Shown piece after piece: positions 30,117-37,781 of a DNA stretch of 55,829 nt. The stretch lies in the IMG/VR virus record IMGVR_UViG_3300042541_001626, positions 1-55,829 of that record, one strand, 5' to 3'. This DNA is from a virus. Made by a program: the position numbers and the translations under genes. A model generated the notes under the pieces. That model was not told where the DNA came from and searched no databases. It saw only the letters and a list, made by a program, of their open reading frames with translations. Every line of letters begins with the position of its first letter. The stretch's first letter is position 1.

Positions 30117-30240
30117 CGGTTATTTGATCTAGCACTAGGAAAATAACAGCCATTGGATGAAGCTAGCGTCGTGAATGGAGGTGTAAGATAAGACAGACTT
30201 ACAACGTTGGGGTACCAATAGATACAAATCCCCAACACAA
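30117..30240 (+). ncRNA. Structured RNA segment
   Basis: Consecutive perfect hairpins: GTTATTT/AAATAAC (30119-30147), CCATT/AATGG (30150-30178), GTAAG/CTTAC, and GTTGGGG/CCCCAAC (30206-30236). No ORF. Boundaries are approximate; it may be one transcript with tRNA-like element 4. Confidence 0.45.
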
Positions 30241-30329
30241 AACAGATAGTTCTCGTTTACACTGTATAAAAGGAAGCGGTAGCTTAAAGTTGAAGTTGAA
30301 TGGGACATAACGTTGTCTAAAACTTAAAA

Positions 30330-30450
30330 CAGATTGACCCAAAGGCATGGGTTGAAGCAGAGAGAAAAGATGTTGGTGATTAAATTCCTCACATATAAGC
30401 TATACTTTAAGCTCTACAATCTGAACAGGTGCTTCCTGTTTATTTATTTT
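30330..30450 (+). ncRNA. Small RNA, family copy 1, with terminator
   Basis: CAGATTG (30330-30336) pairs with CAATCTG (30417-30423), closing a domain that contains ACCC-AAAGGCAT-GGGT. It is followed at once by AACAGG-TGCTT-CCTGTT and TATTTATTTT, an intrinsic terminator. The same outline recurs at 30703. Confidence 0.55.
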
Positions 30451-30459
30451 AATATTAAA

Positions 30460-30550
30460 TGTGTTGTTCCCTTGAGAAAGGTACTAGGGTCAAAACGGAG
30501 CATAGGAAAGGTGAAGATTGCTACAACACAGAGGTTCTCAACCTTATTCC
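30460..30550 (+). ncRNA. Small RNA with 8-bp closing stem
   Basis: TGTGTTGT (30460-30467) pairs with ACAACACA (30523-30530), then AGGTT-CTC-AACCT and TTATT form a terminator-like end. Same plan as its neighbours (closed domain plus terminator) but different sequence. Between 30551 and 30700 there is another terminator-like hairpin, GGGAG/CTCCC plus TTTATTA at ~30670-30696. Confidence 0.45.
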
Positions 30551-30702
30551 ATGGGGGGAATTAAATTACTCCGTGTACTTTTGTAGTTAAAGTCATGTAG
30601 CTGTGTAAACAGAAAATTACAAAAAACGTAATAAGAAACAAAGGGCAGGGCACAAAGACACTGAACATTGGGAGAGGTTGAGGAACTCCCTTTATTACAA
30701 AA

Positions 30703-30805
30703 CAGATTGACCCAAAGGCATGGGTGGGAAGAAAGTAGTAAATAAGTTATCTGATAACTGAAGTCCCCTTTACAATCTGAACAGGTGCTTCCTGTTTATT
30801 TTTTT
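30703..30805 (+). ncRNA. Small RNA, family copy 2, with terminator
   Basis: CAGATTG (30703-30709) pairs with CAATCTG (30773-30779). The first ~20 nt (CAGATTGACCCAAAGGCATG) and last ~25 nt are identical to copy 1, while the middle differs and is shorter. Terminator AACAGG/CCTGTT followed by TATTTTTTT. Confidence 0.55.
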
Positions 30806-30895
30806 AATTTTACATAATACTTTATTGATAGTTTGAAATAATTTGTTTAATTAAAATATTATAAATATATTTGTTAAAATAATAATAATTAAGTT

Positions 30896-31144
30896 ATGGG
30901 AAAGGTAATTTTAGAATTTGATTCAGTTGAAGAAAGAGATGATATCAAATCAGCATTAGATGGTTACAAATGGAAATTGGCAATGTGGGATTTAGATCAA
31001 AAATTAAGATCAACCGCTAAATATGGTGTCTCTATATTAGGTAATAATCAAGAGACTAGTACAATGGAATATGATATTACTGAAAAATATCGTGAACTTA
31101 TACGTGAAATACTTGACGAGTATTCGCTTAATATTAATGATTAA
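30896..31144 (+). CDS. Conserved small phage protein (WDLDQ.LR)
   Basis: 82 aa: MGKVILEFDSVEERDDIKSA, then KWKLAMWDLDQKLRSTAKYG and EKYRELIREILDEYSLNI. The MWDLDQ.LR..TKY pattern is a family conserved across many large phages; function unknown. Overlaps nothing. Confidence 0.75.
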   Translation: MGKVILEFDSVEERDDIKSALDGYKWKLAMWDLDQKLRSTAKYGVSILGNNQETSTMEYDITEKYRELIREILDEYSLNIND

Positions 31145-31160
31145 TTTTTATAAAAATAAG

Positions 31161-31388
31161 ATGACATACGAAGAACAAGATGAATGGAATGCTGTTCGAT
31201 ACAGAATGGACAACGAGGGTATTGACTATTGTTTTGAACATTATAGTAGTTTCGAGGAGATTAAAGATGAGAAGTTCCACGAACTTAGATTACAATTTTT
31301 AAAATCTTTGAAAGAAATTCGAAATTATGTTAACGAAAAATGCCAAGAAGAGGTAGAAGAAGATGATGAGTATGAGGGAGATGTTTAA
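31161..31388 (+). CDS. Conserved small phage protein
   Basis: 75 aa from ATG 31161 (MTYEEQDEWNAVRYRMDNEG). It contains DYCFEHYSSFEEIKDEKFHE and LRLQFLKSLKEIRNYV and an acidic tail. The 'RYRMDNEG.DYCF..YS.F..I.D..FH' pattern recurs in phages; function unknown. Confidence 0.7.
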   Translation: MTYEEQDEWNAVRYRMDNEGIDYCFEHYSSFEEIKDEKFHELRLQFLKSLKEIRNYVNEKCQEEVEEDDEYEGDV

Positions 31389-31662
31389 ATTTAAAACACT
31401 AAAGGAACAGTATGAAGAGTTGATTCTCTCCAAACTGTTTCCTGATAGAAAAATTGAGTTTGTTAGGGAAGAACTAACCGATAATGAAAAAATGATTATC
31501 GAGTTTACATACGAACTATTTCAAGAAAAAATGGATGATATGAAGATACTCAAAGACGAAATAACAAGAGTCTCAATTGAGAATGCGAATCTAAAATCAT
31601 TCAACGATAATAAAGATTATTATTACGACAATGATAAATACGATGAAGACGTAGATAATTAA
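31363..31662 (+). CDS. Coiled-coil-like small protein
   Basis: 99 aa. Helical with FQEKMDDMKILKDEITRVSI then ENANLKSF, and a Tyr/Asp-rich tail (DYYYDNDKYDEDVD). Start ambiguous among ATGs at 31363, 31366 and 31372; all overlap the previous stop. Confidence 0.6.
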   Translation: MMSMREMFKFKTLKEQYEELILSKLFPDRKIEFVREELTDNEKMIIEFTYELFQEKMDDMKILKDEITRVSIENANLKSFNDNKDYYYDNDKYDEDVDN

Positions 31663-31706
31663 ACTTAAGACTCCAAATATTTGTCCCATATAGTATATTT
31701 ATTATT

Positions 31707-32210
31707 ATGGAACAATATAAGGATTCTTCTAAATTAGAACAATTAAGCGAAAAAGGTTTATCCCAATTTTTCAAACAATTGCGAAAATCATATGGTCAAG
31801 ATTTGGTTAACTCACCATTACCGTTAGCCAATGATGACGACTTTCTCAATGATTGTGATTCCACATCTACCATATTTGGTTTGGGTAAATGTGAATATAT
31901 TGATATTGATTATATCATATCAATAATTGTTGCAAATTCAAAAACAATTAACGATGGTATCATTACCCACATACCCAAACTTTCCAGATACTCTTTCGAT
32001 ATTAATGTTCATGAAACGGTTCGTCAAACAACAACCTATACTCACAAAAATTATTCATATGACTCAAAAGTTGTTGTCGAAATCGCAAAGAAAATGGATC
32101 TCGATGGGGATGTTAGTCATTGGGAGGGTGAGATTACAAATACGGACATTCACGACTCAGATGTAATAAATGTTGATTGGAATAATTTATCATTACACAG
32201 ATTAAGTTAA
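31707..32210 (+). CDS. Hypothetical late-type protein
   Basis: 167 aa (MEQYKDSSKLEQLSEKGLSQ..). TATTTAT at 31696-31702, five bases before the ATG. An L-S-E-K site at ~12-15 could act as a tag-type motif, but the usual tag helix is absent. C-terminal part beta-rich (KVVVEIAKKMDLDGDVSHWE). Unrecognised. Confidence 0.6.
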   Translation: MEQYKDSSKLEQLSEKGLSQFFKQLRKSYGQDLVNSPLPLANDDDFLNDCDSTSTIFGLGKCEYIDIDYIISIIVANSKTINDGIITHIPKLSRYSFDINVHETVRQTTTYTHKNYSYDSKVVVEIAKKMDLDGDVSHWEGEITNTDIHDSDVINVDWNNLSLHRLS

Positions 32211-32228
32211 AAAAATAGTTTGTTAATT

Positions 32229-32594
32229 ATGAAATATCTAATCACAGAATCCAAATTAAAAAATGTTATATATAACTTTTTAAATAACTATAATGATTTT
32301 AAAGATCTAAAGGAATTTGACGGTGACTTTATGGACTGGGAAAATGGTAAATGGGTTGAAGCTGCTGAGTTTGGTCATTTTGATTGGGATCCTATTATCA
32401 CTTATTACAAATACCCAAGTGAGACCGAAAAATACGATGATATAGATTTAGAAATCCTCCCGTTAGTCCATGTTAATGATAGTAATTTTAGAACTATGAT
32501 GGGCTCATTGTTTGGAGGTATGGATAAATATGAAGACATTTTTTTAGATTGGTTTGAAGATACTTATGGATATCGAGCAAACAATCTTACATAA
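32229..32594 (+). CDS. Tagged small-family protein (MKYLITESKL)
   Basis: 121 aa from ATG 32229. Tag MKYLITE-SKLKNVIYNFL, acidic-aromatic body (DGDFMDWENGKWVEAAEFGH), C-terminus KYEDIFLDWFEDTYGYRANN, again W-F..Y like the family. No TATTTAT in front; probably co-transcribed with 31707. Confidence 0.65.
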   Translation: MKYLITESKLKNVIYNFLNNYNDFKDLKEFDGDFMDWENGKWVEAAEFGHFDWDPIITYYKYPSETEKYDDIDLEILPLVHVNDSNFRTMMGSLFGGMDKYEDIFLDWFEDTYGYRANNLT

Positions 32595-32623
32595 AAATAA
32601 TAAAAATAATAAAAATAATTAAT

Positions 32624-33223
32624 ATGTTTAAATTAGAAGAAATTAAAAATACCCTACTTAAAAAAAATTATATTTGGTTTAACGATGATTCAAATAAAGG
32701 GTTTGATGTTAATATTGTTGGCGTCAGAAATGATTCTACAGGTAATAAAGTAACAAACTCATTCGATGATTATATTACCGTATCATATAAAGAGATGGGT
32801 GTTTGGAAATTCCATTCTTGGCCAGCAACCACCGATCCAGGTACTAAAGGGATCCTTGAGACAACTAATAAAAGTGGTATCGCTAGATTAGTTGAAGGTC
32901 AGTATCGTGGGTCTCACACCATCAGATTACATCAAGGTAAATACGAGGCATTAGGTCAAGCTAAGAATGTGAAAGTTTACCGTGACGCAAATCGTGATAT
33001 GAAATATGATGAGACAAAAATTCAAGAGGGCGTATTTGGTATTAATATCCACCACGCCGGAGTTGATTCAACATATGTCAATAACTGGTCGGAAGGTTGT
33101 CAGGTATTTAAAAAATTATCAGATTTTGAGGAATTCATGAAGATATGTAGAAAGGCTAGAGATATTCACGGTAACTCATTCACCTACACTTTAATCGGAA
33201 GTGACGATATTAAACAAATTTAG
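32624..33223 (+). CDS. YkuD-like (L,D-transpeptidase-type) enzyme
   Basis: 199 aa. The C-terminal half has GIARLVEGQYRGSHTIRLHQ, GVFGINIHHAGVDSTYVNNW and SEGCQVFKKLSDFEEFM. H143-H144 and C159 in an H..S.GCQ pattern match the His/Cys site of YkuD-type peptidases that act on peptidoglycan cross-bridges. A phage lysis or entry enzyme is a reasonable reading. No signal peptide; no tag. Confidence 0.65.
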   Translation: MFKLEEIKNTLLKKNYIWFNDDSNKGFDVNIVGVRNDSTGNKVTNSFDDYITVSYKEMGVWKFHSWPATTDPGTKGILETTNKSGIARLVEGQYRGSHTIRLHQGKYEALGQAKNVKVYRDANRDMKYDETKIQEGVFGINIHHAGVDSTYVNNWSEGCQVFKKLSDFEEFMKICRKARDIHGNSFTYTLIGSDDIKQI

Positions 33224-33833
33224 TCGCAACATACTGAACCATCCAATCTGGATCCACTAACGATTCTTGTTGATGATCCAAAATATCATCAATTTTTTCA
33301 TAATTTTCTTCAGTCTCGTTATATTTGCCTTTTCTTTGGTAATCTTCATATAATCGAACAGCCTTTTCGATTTCCGACTTTTCCCTGCCACCAATACCAT
33401 AGACGAACGCCTTTAAAGGTTTAACATAATTAATAACTTTTAATGTATCATCCATCTCCATGATTATTTTAACGTTGACAGACTTAACAATAATTTCATG
33501 CGTCTTAGTTCTTAAAACTTTAACACTTTTAAGAAATTTTGTTATTTCTTGGGTTAATCCTTGGTTAACGTAAACTTCCTCATCATTAACAGATCTAAGA
33601 ATAGGACGATTAACCTTATTATTTAAACCAGTCAACTCTTGAAATGATCGTATACTATCCTCCGCGAAAGGAGCTAACGCAGAATAACTATACGACACAT
33701 CATTAGGATTACTCATCTCAAACATCATCACCCCATCATCACTATAACTAAACGGATACAATAAAATATCATTAATGGTCAAATGTCCTTTTATATATCT
33801 AAGGTATAATTCTAAGTATTTTTCAGATTTCAT
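33210..33833 (-). CDS. Hypothetical protein
   Basis: 207 aa (MKSEKYLELYLRYIKGHLTI..). NDILLYPFSYSDDGVMMFEM, then LTQEITKFLKSVKVLRTKTH and a helical tail ending DWMVQYVATKFV. Similar 'LRYIKGHLT.NDI..YPFS' wording occurs in other large phages; unassigned. 3' end overlaps the convergent 32624 gene by 14 nt. Confidence 0.6.
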   Translation of the reverse strand: MKSEKYLELYLRYIKGHLTINDILLYPFSYSDDGVMMFEMSNPNDVSYSYSALAPFAEDSIRSFQELTGLNNKVNRPILRSVNDEEVYVNQGLTQEITKFLKSVKVLRTKTHEIIVKSVNVKIIMEMDDTLKVINYVKPLKAFVYGIGGREKSEIEKAVRLYEDYQRKGKYNETEENYEKIDDILDHQQESLVDPDWMVQYVATKFV

Positions 33834-33916
33834 TTATTTTTTTTATCTTTAGTTACATATTTAAAAATAAATATTGTTATTTATATAAAAACTTACTCAG
33901 GATTATTTAAATTCGA

Positions 33917-34135
33917 TTACGAAATAATGAACATGTTTGTATTCGCGATTGGTAATCTCATAACAGGGAGTGCGTTACTGTTCTCGTTAGGTTTTTGCAT
34001 GACCTCGTAGAAACCCTCAGGAGCAACCTTAACGGTACTCACGTTATCCATTGTTTCTATGATTGTAGAATCTCCTCGTCGTCCGTCTGTAAGAACAATT
34101 GTCTTTGATTTTGTGTTGAATGTCAAACTTTGCAT
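33917..34135 (-). CDS. Small beta-rich protein
   Basis: 72 aa (MQSLTFNTKSKTIVLTDGRR..), with TVKVAPEGFYEVMQKPNENS and LPVMRLPIANTNMFII. Common-looking small phage protein. Function unknown. Confidence 0.6.
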   Translation of the reverse strand: MQSLTFNTKSKTIVLTDGRRGDSTIIETMDNVSTVKVAPEGFYEVMQKPNENSNALPVMRLPIANTNMFIIS

Positions 34136-34199
34136 ATTTCTTTTTTTTATTTAATATTAGTTAATTAAATAGGGAGAGTCAACCTCTCCCCTTTTTGAA

Positions 34200-34643
34200 T
34201 TAAATCATCTTCAAGATGACTTCGGTCTTACCGTCCCATTTAATAATTTTGGATTTAGGTACCCAAAATTCTAAAACCCCAATTTCTTCAACTTTTTCCA
34301 AATACTCGTTACGGAAACGTTCTGCTTGACTTGAGTCAGTAATGTATTTAATATTCAAGTGTTTTGCACATGTTTTACCCATTTTAGTTAACATAGAATG
34401 TTCATCTGTTAGAGTTTTAGCACAACATACACAAACATCCCCACGTTTTATTGTCATCTTACCTGCGAACTTAACGGCTCTTGGAGATACTGCTAAAACT
34501 TTAGTGATGTCCAATAAGATTGGGTTGAATTTCAAATTGTAATCTTCCTTCATTTTTTGACCAATAGTTCGGCCAACTTTGATTGTCTCACCTATAGTAG
34601 GGATATTTAATTTACGAACGTTTGATGTAACTGTAGTTGTCAT
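34200..34643 (-). CDS. DUF6011-like zinc-finger protein
   Basis: 147 aa. GDVCVCCAKTLTDEHSMLTK followed by MGKTCAKHL has the C-x2-C..(G).. C..H layout of DUF6011-type treble-clef fingers. The flanks are a basic N-terminus and a beta tail. Possibly nucleic-acid binding. Confidence 0.65.
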   Translation of the reverse strand: MTTTVTSNVRKLNIPTIGETIKVGRTIGQKMKEDYNLKFNPILLDITKVLAVSPRAVKFAGKMTIKRGDVCVCCAKTLTDEHSMLTKMGKTCAKHLNIKYITDSSQAERFRNEYLEKVEEIGVLEFWVPKSKIIKWDGKTEVILKMI

Positions 34644-34710
34644 ATGTCTCTGTTTTAGTTTTGTTTAACAAAGATATATAACTTTTCCTGATTACAAAAA
34701 TTTATTTTAA

Positions 34711-35670
34711 TTATTTTGGATGTTGGAATACAAAAGTGGCGTTATCTCTAGATATAAAGTCTTTATTATCCGAAATGATCTTATCAGTGATTCCTTTTTC
34801 CAGATCTTCCGAGAATGGACTTGGATGAACATACCCATCAGGATTAATAACCATCTTGTTGGTTCCTTCAACAGTTCCCGCCTTGTTAATATTAACCTCA
34901 AACTTTATCTTATCTCTTATTTTTTTAACATTCATGATTGTATAATCAACTTTCTTCCTATCATCACCCCATCCAATTGTTAATAATTTTTTAGTTCCTT
35001 TCAAAGATTTGGCAAACCTATCATTGAAATTGGTCACTCTATTTGTTTTAATATTGGATAAACTTTCACCATTCATGATAGATTTTATCTCTTCAGGTGT
35101 CACAGTAATAACATCATCTTTTATTCTACTATCATAAGATTGTCTTCTAGGGTCAGCATGTGACATTTGTTTTGATGTTGATGATGAATAAGTATTACTT
35201 ACTCGGTACCATTGTTTTTCTATATATAAATAAATTGGATACCAATTATATGATTTTACAACATAATACCATTCATTATTACGGTTAACATCCCAAATCC
35301 CCTCTAAATTAGACCCTTTGAATGGGATTCTACCAATTGTATAAGTATACGCGTTATTGTTTGGTGTTTTTCTTTGTTTAAAACCTTTATAATCAACGAA
35401 GTTTTTACCATCCAAATTTTCATAGTCACCTTCTGGTCTGTAGTTGGCCGTATACACCTCATAATAGAATCTTGCGTCATAAGGACTTCTGTCAATCATA
35501 GGCATCATTGTCTTTATTAACTCAATTAATTCTGATTGAGTTTTGGCACTCCCCTTATGTTTGTTAAGATATCTAAACAATCTAATTTCTTTCTCAGACA
35601 ATGGTTTATCTTCCGATCCATCCAATCCATCCAATTGTTCTTTTAATATTTTTTTTATTAGGTCTTTCAT
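34711..35670 (-). CDS. Tagged protein (MKDLIKKILKEQ)
   Basis: 319 aa from ATG 35670. Tag MKDLIKKILKE-QLDG, nearly identical to 18654. Then EKEIRLFRYLNKHKGSAKTQ (helix), a Tyr/Trp-rich central domain (NEWYYVVKSYNWYPIYLYIE) and a C-terminal module KLLTIGWGDDRKKVDYTIMN. TATTTATA upstream on this strand. Unrecognised; candidate virion protein. Confidence 0.65.
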   Translation of the reverse strand: MKDLIKKILKEQLDGLDGSEDKPLSEKEIRLFRYLNKHKGSAKTQSELIELIKTMMPMIDRSPYDARFYYEVYTANYRPEGDYENLDGKNFVDYKGFKQRKTPNNNAYTYTIGRIPFKGSNLEGIWDVNRNNEWYYVVKSYNWYPIYLYIEKQWYRVSNTYSSSTSKQMSHADPRRQSYDSRIKDDVITVTPEEIKSIMNGESLSNIKTNRVTNFNDRFAKSLKGTKKLLTIGWGDDRKKVDYTIMNVKKIRDKIKFEVNINKAGTVEGTNKMVINPDGYVHPSPFSEDLEKGITDKIISDNKDFISRDNATFVFQHPK

Positions 35671-35702
35671 ATTATCTATAAATATACCTAAAAAAGTATT
35701 TC

Positions 35703-36050
35703 TCACCAGACCTCATAAAATACTAAAGAGAATTTAGTACCCCTAATTTGATCGGATAATTTATTTAATTGTTTTTGTAGGTTTGAGTTTATATCTTGTT
35801 CACTTAAAATAGTTGATTCAGTAAAACCAAACATCTCTTTATATAACACAATCGATTTGTTTATATCATTACTTAACTTATTAGAAATCTCATGTTCAGG
35901 CACAACAATAAACAAATACTCACTAATTTCAGGATAATCAGTATACATATAATAAAACCTATAGTCAGGATGGTTCTTGACATCAGGATATTCCCCATAA
36001 ATCCGATCCATAAACAATCGTAATCGTTTAGGGTGAATAAGTTCATTCAT
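35703..36050 (-). CDS. Hypothetical late-type protein
   Basis: 115 aa from ATG 36050 (MNELIHPKRLRLFMDRIYGE), with TATTTATG just upstream. Body YLFIVVPEHEISNKLSNDIN. An I-L-S-E-Q near residue 82 is probably chance. Function unknown. Confidence 0.6.
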   Translation of the reverse strand: MNELIHPKRLRLFMDRIYGEYPDVKNHPDYRFYYMYTDYPEISEYLFIVVPEHEISNKLSNDINKSIVLYKEMFGFTESTILSEQDINSNLQKQLNKLSDQIRGTKFSLVFYEVW

Positions 36051-36065
36051 AATCATAAATATAAT

Positions 36066-36092
36066 AAAAAACCCCCACTTTATCAGTGAGGG
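36066..36092 (-). terminator. Terminator of the 36113 gene
   Basis: On the minus strand CCCTCAC-TGATAAA-GTGGGGG is followed by TTTTTTATT, directly after the stop at 36113. Confidence 0.65.
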
Positions 36093-36112
36093 CTCCTATT
36101 ATTTTTCAATTT

Positions 36113-36553
36113 TTACTTTAAGAATCTTAGTTTATATAATGTTGAATTAATCAACTTACAAACATTATCAATCTCATTTTGAATGTACGAATCTTTACAA
36201 CAATCTCTTAAGTCTTCAACTTTACTGCATAAGTCTTTAAAATAGTTAATTGTTGTTGTGGTGTCTTTATAATCCTCAATGTCATATTTTTTGTATCCTT
36301 TAATAATACTATATTTACCTTGATATGACTCTATTAACCCATCAATTAATTCAACAATTTCATCGTAGTAATCGTTTAACGCTTTATGTTCTGCAAATGA
36401 TTTAGTTTGTAAATGTAAAGTATGAGCCTGAGTTCTTGAATGAAACAATAACGACGCCATTTCAATAAAATCTTTGGTACCTGTTTTTTGTTCAGAAAGT
36501 AAACCTCTTTTTTTCACTTCTTCAAATAATTTATCTTTAAAATCTTGATCCAT
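36113..36553 (-). CDS. DUF5856 / Dps-like protein
   Basis: 146 aa. FIEMASLLFHSRTQAHTLHL, QTKSFAEHKALNDYYDEIVE, LIDGLIESYQGKYSI and SYIQNEIDNVCKLINSTLYK are the four-helix signature of the phage DUF5856 family (ferritin/Dps-like: H..H, E.H.A). The N-terminus has LLSE-Q. It may bind or protect DNA or bind metal. TATTTATA lies upstream. Confidence 0.8.
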   Translation of the reverse strand: MDQDFKDKLFEEVKKRGLLSEQKTGTKDFIEMASLLFHSRTQAHTLHLQTKSFAEHKALNDYYDEIVELIDGLIESYQGKYSIIKGYKKYDIEDYKDTTTTINYFKDLCSKVEDLRDCCKDSYIQNEIDNVCKLINSTLYKLRFLK

Positions 36554-36609
36554 AATAATTGTTTTATTATAAATACTTGATAGTTAAGAAAAAATAATTG
36601 TCACAAAGA

Positions 36610-36927
36610 TTATTTACCAATAATTAAATCATTAAAACTTAGTTTCCCCATACCATCAGTCGATTCTTTACTTGTAACCTCGTCATACATAAATGTTTTT
36701 GCAACGGAGATAATACTTTGTTCAGCCTGAGCAATCTTTGTTTCCATCCAATCTTCTAATTGGGTACCATCTTCCATCTCTTCCCACATTTTGTGAGCGA
36801 CGGTTGCAATCACATATAACTGTTCTTTTGCCATATATGAACCCTCTTGTTCATTCTCATTAACACGATCTTTAATTTTAAAAACCAAATTATTCAATTG
36901 ATCCTCAGTTATAATAATATTTTTCAT
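36610..36927 (-). CDS. Tagged conserved protein (MKNIIITEDQ)
   Basis: 105 aa from ATG 36927. Tag MKNIIITE-DQLNNLVFKI. Then SYMAKEQLYVIATVAHKMWE and QLEDWMETKIAQAEQSIISV match a small family common in T4-like and cyanophage genomes (M(A/V)..QLY.I...A..L...I.DG..L..W...KI..A...I). Normally in virion-gene surroundings. TATTTATA upstream. Confidence 0.75.
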   Translation of the reverse strand: MKNIIITEDQLNNLVFKIKDRVNENEQEGSYMAKEQLYVIATVAHKMWEEMEDGTQLEDWMETKIAQAEQSIISVAKTFMYDEVTSKESTDGMGKLSFNDLIIGK

Positions 36928-36961
36928 ATTCACCTTTACATATAAATATAACAAACAAACA

Positions 36962-36990
36962 TAAAAAAAGGAGGTAATTTCTTACCTCCC
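36962..36990. terminator. Perfect hairpin terminator
   Basis: GGAGGTAA (36970-36977) and TTACCTCC (36982-36989) pair exactly around a 4-nt loop, with an A run on the left that is a T run on the minus strand. It ends the minus transcript of the 37053 gene. A second hairpin (GCCGA/TCGGC) follows at about 37000. Confidence 0.65.
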
Positions 36991-37052
36991 TTATATGGGG
37001 CCGACAATTCGGCGAAACCACCACCTTATTTTTCTAAACAAGGAAACAATGT

Positions 37053-37277
37053 TTATTCCTCAACCAACCCACCATCAATTTGGTTATTTGATGACGTAGA
37101 TATAGTTTGTTCAGTTTGTATTAGTGTAGGGGTTAATAAATAATCATACGCCTCTTTTAACTTTACAACAGCGAATGCAAAAATAAGAATAAATGATATG
37201 AAAACCAATTTAACTATTTGTTTCCAATTTTTAATCGCCATGTATAATATTATACCCAAAAAGATAAGAAATCCCAT
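37053..37277 (-). CDS. Small membrane protein
   Basis: 74 aa with two hydrophobic stretches (MGFLIFLGIILYMAI and LVFISFILIFAFAVV) and a polar tail (TISTSSNNQIDGGLVEE). Function unknown. Confidence 0.55.
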   Translation of the reverse strand: MGFLIFLGIILYMAIKNWKQIVKLVFISFILIFAFAVVKLKEAYDYLLTPTLIQTEQTISTSSNNQIDGGLVEE

Positions 37278-37288
37278 AATTTTTAATT

Positions 37289-37564
37289 TTAATTAGTTAC
37301 TAATGCCTCTACTTTACTTTTCATGTGATCAGCCAACCCATAATTATCAATTGATGTTAATATAATAGAGTTAACTAAATATAAATATGGGATATGTATC
37401 AAAAAATCAACCCCATTAAAAAATGTTAAATCGTTCTTAAGTTCCAAACATCCCTGAACCATTTTTAAAAATAATTTAAATTGAACATCATTAACAAAGG
37501 TCTCATCAATTAATTTCCCAAATTTTTCATTCTCAATTCTAATGTTGTATGTTGAAGTCGTCAT
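37289..37564 (-). CDS. Hypothetical protein
   Basis: 91 aa (MTTSTYNIRIENEKFGKLID..), helical with VQFKLFLKMVQGCLELKNDL and IPYLYLVNSIILTSI. Resembles the gene at 50593 only in hydrophobic pattern. Function unknown. Confidence 0.55.
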   Translation of the reverse strand: MTTSTYNIRIENEKFGKLIDETFVNDVQFKLFLKMVQGCLELKNDLTFFNGVDFLIHIPYLYLVNSIILTSIDNYGLADHMKSKVEALVTN

Positions 37565-37632
37565 ATCTATTTATATTTAATACAAATCTACAAAAAATTT
37601 ATTATTCTACCAAATTAAGTTATTCACATAAC

Positions 37633-37743
37633 TCAATTATGAGTTTTATGTTTATCCTTACGGGTATATTTTTTCTTATTACGATAAACGTTAGGTCTTG
37701 TCGCCATTAAAATCTCCGCTTGTGTAATCTCTATTGTTCTCAT
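37633..37743 (-). CDS. Small basic protein, 36 aa
   Basis: Read directly: MRTIEITQAEILMATRPNVY followed by RNKKKYTRKDKHKTHN. Strongly basic C-terminus. Very similar short peptides (..I..EE(I/L)..RPNVYRNKKKYTRK.KHK) occur in other Bacteroidota phages. Possibly nucleic-acid binding. Confidence 0.6.
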   Translation of the reverse strand: MRTIEITQAEILMATRPNVYRNKKKYTRKDKHKTHN

Positions 37744-37781
37744 CGTTTATCAATTATTTTTAACAAAGATATAAATTAAAT

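Noticed and set aside
29804-30153. Minus-strand ORFs across the tRNA-like elements (reading ..ARTGFEPVT.. and ..VRVGIEPTRYY..)
   Set aside because: These peptides are the usual false translations of the strand opposite to tRNA T arms; the DNA is explained by RNA structure.
30334-30564. Plus-strand ORF of 76 codons in the RNA locus
   Set aside because: It runs through a closed RNA stem and a terminator hairpin; the peptide has no plausible protein features.
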